From: Bugulina stolonifera
Taxonomy: Eukaryota; Bryozoa; Gymnolaemata; Cheilostomatida; Bugulidae
Direction: 5' to 3'
Assembly (NCBI GenBank): GCA_935421135.1
Contig: OW285195.1
Location: 15,824,158-15,888,157 of the forward strand
DNA length: 64,000 bases
The notes under the pieces were generated by a model. The model saw only the letters and a list, made by a program, of their open reading frames with translations. It was not told the DNA's origin and searched no databases. Position numbers and translations under genes: made by a program. Shown here piece after piece: positions 24,391 through 35,200 of the stretch (position 1 is the stretch's first letter; each line of letters opens with the position of its first letter).

Positions 24391-24396
24391 AATAAA
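24391..24396 (+). terminator. Polyadenylation signal AATAAA for GGH copy 1
   Basis: Canonical hexamer 131 bp after the stop codon. Confidence 0.5.
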
Positions 24397-25837
24397 CTTG
24401 GTTAGCAGCTCTGTTACTCCCATACGTCCCCAGAAGAATCTATAGATATGATAAACTCGCACCAATAAACAAAATTCAAATGATCAAAATACATTGATAA
24501 GATTCATTACATAATAAATATTTTTATTAGATGAACCACACAAATATAATTTGTCTTAGTATTACAGCATCACAGTGACTCGGCTTTAAATTTCTCATCT
24601 AAAATCAAAATATAGTAATCAGATAGTTTTAGTTATTTACCCTAGGGTCTAGACACAGAATTACTATAAATGTAGATCAATTAAAACGAACTACATACAA
24701 TATAATTATGTAAGCGACTCAATGACAAAGTACACGCATAACAGGCTGTTATCACTAATTTGATAGATCATTAAACAGTAACAATTTTATCACTAGCCAT
24801 CCTGTTAGTGGCGCAGATCCAAGTTACTGGATAAACATGACTTGCAGTAAGGTAGGTTACAGAACAGTCACTTGCCTCTATTAATACAACCCTGATAATT
24901 CCCAGCATCCCTCCTCTTTATCACAAAACAAATCAATGGGTAGATAAATGACTTAAGAAGGACGATAATTTGTCAGCAAACCTCACTTGTTTTTTTTAGG
25001 AATATTTCCACTATTAGTTAAAAAATAGAAATAAAATTAAGAGGTGCAACATCTCCTGCAAGGATTTGCACTGGTGCTATTACAATATCTTTCAACAGAC
25101 ACTATTGGTATATATTATTATATACTATTTAGTTTTAGTTGTTACCAAGCACATTTCTATATGCCCACAGTTATTAGAATAGTATCTGGTATATCATGGA
25201 TGTTGAAATGCAACGAGTGCAGCAGAAGTTAATTCTAGCACCCAATCAGATTCTGTATATAAACTAATGAAATGTAAAACTAAATGTAAAACTAATGTAA
25301 AACTAATGCATGGTAGAGATTTAATTTTGTAGCATGAAGTTGCCCTCCCTTTGTCATAACAAAGAGTAGAGGAGACAACTACTAGCACTCATCTATACAT
25401 AAAATAGTATATTTTATGAGTCCCTATAATAGTCTTTCTACTAACACATAACTACATTATCGTTAACTACTCTTCCAATCTATCGGTCAAGAATAATGTT
25501 TCCTCGATAAACTAATGAACACGCAGTCCCCCAATATGGTGGTGTGCCACCAGCTACCAGAATGACTGTAATTTCAAATAATGTATCTATAACCAAGATT
25601 GGGAGGGGAATCCTCCCCTTTCCCCTCTGTAAAAAAAGCTTTACTAATCACTGACAAAAACCTTGGCTTAGTAATAAATATCTTAAGTTGTATCAGGACT
25701 AAACATAAAGCATATAGTATGACTGCAAGTTTCATGGTGACACTACGTCACCAGGAATGCAATGAAATAAATAAATAACACAGTGTGTCCTATCCTATCT
25801 ATGGTAACTACTTTAAACTATTGTGTGATACATCCTT
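24397..25837. other. Duplicated 3' flank between the two GGH genes
   Basis: No gene was seen. Most of it aligns with the flank of GGH copy 2 (28140-29170) through shared runs such as AGTGGCGCAGATCCAAGTTA and GGACGATAATTTGTCAGCAA. Confidence 0.6.
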
Positions 25838-25904
25838 ATGAAACTATCAGTAGTTCCTCGACCTCGTGACTAGCAGGTAGCATGTACGCACAGTTGACTC
25901 TTGG

Positions 25905-26135
25905 TAACAAAAGGTAAGTGTCGTATTGGTAACAGGTATGTGTAGTGTAGGTAAAGGTGTGTGTAGGTAACAGACAGGTGTAGTGTAGGTACAGGTGTAT
26001 GTAGGTAACAGGTAGGTGTAGTGTAGGTATAGGTATATGTAGGTAACAGGTAGGTGTAGTGTAGATACAGGTATATGTAGGTAACAGGTAGGTGTTGTGT
26101 AGGTATGTAGGTAGCAGGTAGGTGTTGTGTTTTCA
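25905..26135. repeat. Minisatellite, ~38-bp unit, about 6 copies
   Basis: Same family as 21600-21955 (GGTGTAGTGTAGGTA with TATGTAGGTAACAGGTAG). Its position in the duplication unit is conserved, but the copy number differs. Confidence 0.88.
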
Positions 26136-26304
26136 TTGGTAGATCGTCAACATGTTATAGCATCTTGAACTGGCAAAGGTTCAGATTGTTTGTCAGTGTT
26201 GTTGGCAATTGCCGAGACAGAAAACTAATAATCCTTGTCTAGTTTGGTTACGAAGGCTTGGTTATGAAAGGAGACGCAGCTGTTTCTGTATCTTACAGGA
26301 TAGA

Positions 26305-28068
26305 ATGGGTTTCATAAGAGAGGTCAGTCTCCTGTTGGTCCTACTGCTTGCTACAGACGTGTCATGCGACAGGAAGTATCAGCCAATCATAGGAGTGCTC
26401 CTACAGTATGTAGACATCCCCATATGTCAGAGTAAGTACAGTCTAATAATAACAACGTATAATCTTGAACCAGTGATGACCTCTTGTAATGAATTGACCC
26501 CACTGAAGTAGACTGGTTCGTTTGTAACTTCTATGTAAGAAATGATTGGGTAAATTCTTTTCCATACAGTATATAGAACGGGGCAAACACGGCCTTGTAA
26601 AAAAATGAGAAGCAATGTGTGTATAGAGTTCATACAAGCGAAGACAGCCAATTACTACATACTACATTTTATAGTAGTATATTGTACAAGTCATAGGCAG
26701 ACATGTAATGCTATATATAGCATACATGTCTGCAGCTATATACTCTACTGGATATTGAGTTCAAGTGATGAAACTGAAATACAGAGTATGTGTAGAAGAA
26801 TCTTCTTTGTTGTAGAGCAATATGCGTCGAGCACATACAACTTGTTCATTGAACAGGGTGGTGCCGGTACCGTCCCCATATTTGTTGATCAACCAGACAG
26901 CTACTATGAACAACTGATACCCAGGCTAAACGGGGTCTTATTACCAGGGGGATTCCTTGAAAACTTCGTAACGTCACCTTTTGCCAATGTCAGCAAAAAG
27001 ATATTTGAGTAAGTTGAGAGTTGTCTTCTCTATCAACTCTGCCTGACAACAGACGTTACAACGGTAATAGTTGTTGTATTTTAAATATATACAGTTAAAC
27101 ACTCGACGATACTTAAGATAATCAATAGACAGTCTCATGTGGTCCGATACGGTCACGACATGCAGGTGTGAACTGACCATTTAAAAGTTGTCCAATTGAG
27201 AATTTTGAGCAATCAAGAATTTTAATTAATACAAAAAGTGCAGTCACACCTCCATATTACCTTATATGGAATTCATTTATTCTGATATGGCACAGCTCTT
27301 ACTACGAAATGATGCGCTAAGCTAGAAGAAGACGTTTGGATAACTAGTAATAATACCCAACAATAGAAAGGAATAATTTGAGCAAGATTTTAGTATCTGC
27401 GTATTTATTGTAGCCTTGCGATGAAGATGAACGACGCAGGCCATCATTTCCCTGTGTGGGGAACATGCCAGGGGCTCGAAGAAATGACTACTCTCCCCCT
27501 GCACCCCCAGAAAGACGTGCTCACAAACTGTACCGGTACAGAAGGTGTCTTGCTTCCTCTCAACTATACGTCTGCTGCCAGAGACAGCAAGTTGCTGAAA
27601 AGATTGCCAGCACAGCTAAGACAGGTGTTGGGCAAGGAGAAGGTTACTCCCAACTACCACAGACTCTGCCTGTCGATGGACACCTATAGAAAGACTAAAC
27701 AACTGAATGAGTTTTACACAGTCCTCTCAACCAATAGGGACAGCAGAGGTTTAGAGTTCGTCTCGACTATGGAGGCCAAGGAATACCCTTTCTATGCACT
27801 CCAGTGGCACCCAGAGAAGATCAACTTCCACTTTGTGACATCGCTAAACAATGACCCAAATGTGAATAGCATCTTGATTGCCCAGTACTTCGGCAACTTC
27901 TTAGTGCAGGAGGCAAAAAAGAACAGCAACAGTTTCAGGTCGGAAGGTGAAGCCAATAGGTTCCTGTTCGCTAACTACCAGATGAAGTTTGATAAGCTGT
28001 TCGGTTCATCTCAGGACATTTACTGTTTGGACAGCTCCCAAGTTCCCAAGTTTGACGGTAACCATTGA
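26305..28068 (+). CDS. GGH: Gamma-glutamyl hydrolase, copy 2
   Basis: Tandem paralogue of the gene at 22590, with the same three-exon structure and exon lengths (26305-26431, 26816-27008, 27414-28068; 127, 193 and 655 nt), encoding 324 residues. The signal peptide MGFIREVSLLLVLLL is retained, as are the catalytic cysteine in VWGTCQGLEE and histidine in LQWHPEK. In the last exon I count about 16 substitutions over 215 residues against copy 1, many in surface-type positions (Q/H, R/K, G/R, S/R near the middle; K/R, T/M, M/K near the end). No frame breaks occur, so both copies look functional. The same putative 5'-UTR acceptor (CTTACAGGATAGA) precedes the ATG. It is convergent with the SLC22A18-like gene. 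Confidence 0.95.
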
Positions 28069-29230
28069 ACAAGAGAACAAGAGAGAGAAGATAATTCTCC
28101 CTATAGAAACGTATAATTACTTTAAAAACTAAATAAACATCTGATAAATAAACAAAATTCAAAATAATGAAGAAAATATTTAAAAGATTTATTACATATT
28201 ACTTAGATGACTCACACAGATATAGTTTGTCTCAGTATTACAGTATCACAGTGACTCGACTCTGACTGCCTCAGTATTACAGTATCACAGTGACTGACTC
28301 TGACTGTCTCATTCATAATCAAACAGCAATCAGTTGGTTTTAGTCATTTAGCCTAAACATAGAATTACTATAAATATAAATAAATTAAGATGAACTACAT
28401 AAATATGTAAATAACTTAACGACAAAGTACAGGCATAACAGGCCGTAGCCTTAAATTATCCCTAATTTGATCGATCAATAAAGAGTCATACTTTTGTCAC
28501 CTGCAAGCCTATCAGTGGCGCAGATCCAAGTTACTTGCAGTAAAGTAGGTTACAGAGCAAAGTCACTTGCCACTATTAATAAATAACAATCTACTCTGAT
28601 AACCCCCACAAACCCCTCCCTCCTCTTTATCACAAAACAAATCAAAGGGTAGATAAATGACTTAAGAAGGACGATAATTTGTCAGCAAACCTCACTTGTT
28701 CTTTTTAGGAACACTTCCACTATTAGTTAAAAATAGAAAGAAAACTAAGAGGTGTAACATTCCCGTAGATAGACCTGCATACATGTAGGTGCTATTGCAC
28801 TGCTAACAGACAATATTGGTTTACAGGTTTAGTTGTTACCAAGTACACTTCTATAAACATGCCACAGTTATTAGAGCAATATCTAGTATATCATGGATGT
28901 TGGAATGCATAGACTATAGAGTTACCTTCTCCTGATATGCAGCAGAAGACAATTAGATCAGCCAATCAAATTCTGTATAAACTGATGCATGGCTGGTTAC
29001 AACAAATTAAATACCTAAAATTACAGAGATTTAATTTTGTAGTATGAAGTTGCCCTCCCTTTGCCACAATAAAAGGTAGAGTAGACAACTACTGGTGCGC
29101 AGGTTAGATGCATACATAATAGTCTTTTTAATAATATATATAAAAATATTGTTGTTAACTACTTTACACCAAATATAACATAAAACTATTATACTAGTAA
29201 TATAATTTACCTACTTGTAGTCTGAATTTA
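28069..29230. other. Intergenic between convergent GGH copy 2 and the SLC22A18-like gene
   Basis: Contains the GGH copy 2 3' UTR, with AATAAA at 28132-28137, and the remainder of the segmental duplication to about 29170. GTATCACAGTGACT is locally duplicated at about 28230-28300. No gene was seen. Confidence 0.5.
28132..28137 (+). terminator. Polyadenylation signal AATAAA for GGH copy 2
   Basis: Canonical hexamer about 64 bp after the stop codon. Confidence 0.5.
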
Positions 29231-32200
29231 CTAATATACAAATAGTAGTCCACAGACAACACCACATACAAGAACACCGGTGTACCCAATTGAAGGATAG
29301 CCCCACATCTCCAGCATATAGGCTCCCATGGTGGGACTGACTGCTCTTATCATAGAGTTGGTAGCCATACTCAGTCCTATCATTGTACCTGAAAAGCAGA
29401 AGAACTAAGGCTAAAATTTGTTAAAAGAAAAACTAGCTGATGTCATGTCATAAACATGGATGGTTCAGATAGAATCACATAATAGACTGGTTATTTAATT
29501 TATACATTTATAATCATTCTACACAACAGCACCAAGGTGTGAGTTTTAGTACTTAGTCTAATCTTTATGTGAGTAATAGAAATAGCCTCAGGATCTCACC
29601 AGTATCCCTAGAGGAGACAGTCTTAGTAAGGGCGGCACCAGTCACCACTTGGACTGTAGTCATACCAACTATGAGAGGAAGTATGGCTACACAGAACTGA
29701 GTTATATCTGTTACCTGCGACTGCAAACAAATATATAAGATTTAGTGTATGGCGTGCACTTTCTCAGACTATGAGACTAGTAATTTATTACAGCAGGGTA
29801 AAAAAGTCAGGGAGTAGAATGATCAGCCATCACAATAGCTGTGACAGAATGAATTGGTAACAGTTAATGATTGGTATGCTGTATATTGTATGTGACGAGC
29901 TGACTCACTAACCTACTAGTATTAGTAGATGGAAGTCACAGTGTGGTGAATACATAACCTACCTTACTGTTACCTACTACATATACATAACCTACCTTAC
30001 TGTTACCTACTACATATACATAACCTACCTTACTGTTACCTACTACATATACATAACCTACCTTACTGTTACCCACTACATATACATAACCTACCTTACT
30101 GTTACCCACTACATATACATAACCTACCTTACTGTTACCCACTACATATACATAACCTACCTTACTGTTACCCACTACATATACATAACCTACCTTACTG
30201 TTACCCACTACATATACATAACCTACCTTACTGTTACCCACTACATATACATAACCTACCTTACTGTTACCCACTACATATACATAACCTACCTTACTGT
30301 TACCTACTACATATACATAACCTACCCTACTGTTACCCACTACATATACATAACCTACCTTACTGTTACCCACTACATATACATAACCTACCTTACTGTT
30401 ACCCACTACATATACATAACCTACCTTACTGTTACCTACTACATATACATAACCTACCTTACTGTTACCCACTACATATACATAACCTACCTTACTGTTA
30501 CCCACTACATATACATAACCTACCTTACTGTTACCCACTACATATACATAACCTACCTTACTGTTACCTACTACATATACATAACCTACCTTACTGTTAC
30601 CTACTACATATACATAACCTACCTTACTGTTACCCACTACATATACATAACCTACCTTACTGTTACCTACTACATATACATAACCTACCTTACTGTTACC
30701 TACTACATATACATAACCTACCTTACTGTTACCTACTACATATACATAACCTACCTTACTGTTACCCACTACATATACATAACCTACCTTACTGTTACCT
30801 ACTACATATACATAACCTACCTTACTGTTACCCACTACATATACATAACCTACCTTACTGTTACCTACTACATATACATAACCTACCTTACTGTTACCCA
30901 CTACATATACATAACCTACCTTACTGTTACCCACTACATATACATAACCTACCTTACTGTTACCCACTACATATACATAACCTACCTTACTGTTACCTAC
31001 TACATATACATAACCTACCTTACTGTTACCCACTACATATACATAACCTACCTTACTGTTACCTACTACATATACATAACCTACCTTACTGTTACCCACT
31101 ACATATACATAACCTACCTTACTGTTACCCACTACATATACATAACCTACCTTACTGTTACCCACTACATATACATAACCTACCTTACTGTTACCTACTA
31201 CATATACATAACCTACCTTACTGTTACCCACTACATATACATAACCTACCTTACTGTTACCCACTACATATACATAACCTACCTTGCTGTTACCTACTAC
31301 ATATACATAACCTACCTTACTGTTACCTACTACATATACATAACCTACCTTACTGTTACCTACTACATATACATAACCTACCTTACTGTTACCTACTACA
31401 TATACATAACCTACCTTACTGTTACCTACTACATATACATAACCTACCTTACTGTTGCCCACTACATATACATAACCTACCTTACTGTTACCTACTACAT
31501 ATACATAACCTACCTTACTGTTACCTACTACATATACATAACCTACCTTACTGTTACCCACTACATATACATAACCTACCTTACTGTTACCCACTACATA
31601 TACATAACCTACCTTACTGTTACCCACTACATATACATAACCTACCTTACTGTTACCTACTACATATACATAACCTACCTTACTGTTACCCACTACATAT
31701 ACATAACCTACCTTACTGTTACCCACTACATATACATAACCTACCTTACTGTTACCTACTACATATACATAACCTACCTTACTGTTACCTACTACATATA
31801 TATAACCTACCTTACTGTTACCTACTACATACACATAACCTACCTTACTGTTACCCACTACATATACATAACCTACCTTACTGTTACCTACTACATATAC
31901 ATAACCTACCTTACTGTTACCTACTACATATACATAACCTACCTTACTGTTACCCACTACATATACATAACCTACCTTACTGTTATCTACTACATACACA
32001 TAACCTACCTTACTGTTACCCACTACATATACATAACCTACCTTACTGTTACCCACTACATATACATAACCTACCTTACTGTTACCCACTACATATACAT
32101 AACCTACCTTACTGTTACCTACTACATATACATAACCTACCTTACTGTTACCTACTACATATGTATAACCTACCTTACTGTTACCTACTACATACACATA

Positions 32201-35200
32201 ACCTACCTTACTGTTACCCACTACATATACATAACCTACCTTACTGTTACCTACTACATATACATAACCTACCTTACTGTTACCTACTACATATACATAA
32301 CCTACCTTACTGTTACCCACTACATATACATAACCTACCTTACTGTTACCTACTACATACACATAACCTACCTTACTGTTACCCACTACATATACATAAC
32401 CTACCTTACTGTTACCCACTACATATACATAACCTACCTTACTGTTACCTACTACATATACATACCCTACCTTACTGTTACCTACTACATATACATAACC
32501 TACCTTACTGTTACCTACTACATATACATAACCTACCTTACTGTTACCTACTACATATACATAACCTACCTTACTGTTACCTACTACATATACATAACCT
32601 ACCTTACTGTTACCTACTACATATACATAACCTACCTTACTGTTACCCACTACATATACATAACCTACCTTACTGTTACCCACTACATATACATGTATAC
32701 ACACATAGAAACTTACTACAAGTATATAGGCGACAGTGGCTATTACTGTACCAAACCTCATCAGAGCCATGTCCGAGTATTTCTTAGTAAGTATACCGAC
32801 TCCAACACCTTGTACTAACTAAAACAACATACATATTATATACATATAAATACACACAATCTAACGGTAGACCTACATGTACTTACTACAAATTTGGGCA
32901 ATTATAGGTCAAGAAAACATTGCTCAAAGTCCCCAATTAACGTAAAATAACTGCGATGAAGATAGGTCAAGCACCAGTCTTAGAGTTTTAAGAGCAACCT
33001 AGTTTGGTCCACAGAGAGTAGAATATACTTGATATTTATAATAAATCGTGCCATTTTGTAGACAATATGATTATTGTTTGAGCAAACAACTAGAATGAGT
33101 CTGTAGCCAATCATAATGCTGAAATGTTACTTACAACCTTCACACAAATACATACAAATAAATGCATTTTTTCAATCTAAGCTTTGAATATTGAATTAAG
33201 GTTGCTGGGCTGGTGTATTGGTAATGCTAGACGATTAGATGCCGTAAAGGTCCCGGGTTCATATCCCAGTCAGGGTTGGGTGATTTTGTGGACGTGGAAT
33301 TGAGTTGCTGAATGATTTATAGATCATCAAACAAAAAAATATTTGGAGAAAGTCAATTAATTACAAGAAATAAATGACTCACCATTGAAATAATGCCTAT
33401 GTATGACATGACTCACCATTGAAATGATGCCTATGTATGACATGACTCACCATTGAAATGATGTCTATGTATGACATGACTCACCATTGAAATGATGTCT
33501 ATGTATGACATGACTCACCATTGAAATGATGCCTATGTATGACATGACTCACCATTGAGATGATGCCTATGTATGACATGATGAAACCGTTGTAATTGGC
33601 TGGCAATGAGAATTGATCAATAGCCACTCGAGAGAATACACTTTGTAACACACCAATCGGTATTCCTGTAACAGAGGTCAGAGCTTATAATGAAATAGAG
33701 GTCAGTGCTAATAATGAAATAGAGGTCAGTGCTAATAATGAAATAGAGGTCAGTGCTAATAATGAAATAGAGGTCAGTGCTAATAATGAAATAGAGAGAG
33801 AGCTGCACAGCATTGAATAGAAGCGGCAAGTTGAGATATGATTGAATATCATATGATACAATATAAGATTATACATCACTAGCTAATTCCAAATGAGATG
33901 CGACAAAAAGAACAGAGTTATCCTCTCTATATCTATCTAACAATGTACATTGTGAAATTGAAATAGAGGGTGCATAACAAACTAGCCATACACAACCAAA
34001 GAAACACCTTACAAACATGGTGTGTGTGTAGATAGTATAGGTATATACTTTCTAGGTATAAATAAATTAATATGTTGTCAAATAAGTTTAAGTCTATTCG
34101 ATACTGCTTGTTATTACATAATATATACGTATAGATACTACTATCGCATGTTATTACATAATATATACGTATAGATACTACTACCGCATGTTAATACATA
34201 ATATATACGTATAGATACTACTACTGCTTGTTATTACATAATATATACGTATAGATACTACTATCGCATGTTATTACATAATATATACGTATAGACACTA
34301 CTACAGCATGTTAATACATAATATATACGTATAGATATGAATCCTGCCAGTATAGTGTATAAATAGAGTTTATAGAGGATGAGTATGTAATACCTTCATG
34401 CAATATCAGAGAATAAACCCCTATCAATACATGAACAAAGGTACTATATACCAAATGTGTTCATTGAGATGATGTGATATGAGAGATGACACGACACCTT
34501 AGGCTGCCACTGAGAGTTCCAATATGGCAGCTCTAACTGCTAACTGAGTGACCGTGTTCAAATCTCACCATACCACAAGATCGCTTCTGATTTATACTAA
34601 TACTATACGTATATTATATTTTATATATACACGTGTACAATGTATTTACACATACAGTACTTACTATATAATATACATGTATACTGACTGAATACTCACC
34701 TACTACTATCTTAACTGCCATGAGGAAGGCTGCCCCTTTATTACTGAATAGTTTTGTTATCTCTTTTACACTGAACACATTGGCTACCTTCTGATCTGTA
34801 GAGATCAATAGAATACAATGTTATTTACAATGAGATCATATCTTTAGAGATCATGAGAGCAGGTACAAAGACTCAATACTAAAAAGTCAGGATTCTATAC
34901 CCAGTAGGGAAACTAGTAGGACTGTGATATTCTGATCCATAGCATTGTGGGAACAGTTGATCAGCTGTTAACTTATTATACCAATATATAACGACTATCA
35001 AAATACATGCATTACAATTAACAACATCCATCCACTATACATTCTTGTATTGCAGAATATCTATCAAGCATGTTACTGCGATTACTTTACTGAAATATGA
35101 ATATGGGTAGCCATGAACTCAGACCAGAGAGCTCCGTGAGAAGAATGGTGATAGATGACCTACCTTCGACCTTGACATGCTTAACATGTTTAGGTACAAA

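Larger units (their letters stand above)
21551..25490 (+). repeat. Segmental duplication unit 1 (carries GGH copy 1)
   Basis: Collinear with 25838-29170. It starts with the shared string GAAACTATCAGTAGTT, contains a related minisatellite, a GGH gene and a shared 3' flank including GAAGTTGCCCTCCCTTTG (25338 here, 29046 in unit 2). The region between minisatellite and gene is longer here than in unit 2. Confidence 0.85.
25838..29170 (+). repeat. Segmental duplication unit 2 (carries GGH copy 2)
   Basis: Direct tandem copy of 21551-25490 in the same order and orientation. Exonic DNA is nearly identical; introns and flanks carry more changes and small insertions, for example about 70 extra bp in GGH intron 1. 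Confidence 0.85.

Noticed and set aside
33201..33280. Functional tRNA gene
   Set aside because: The acceptor stem does not pair and the T stem has a mismatch, so it is listed only as a tRNA-like element.
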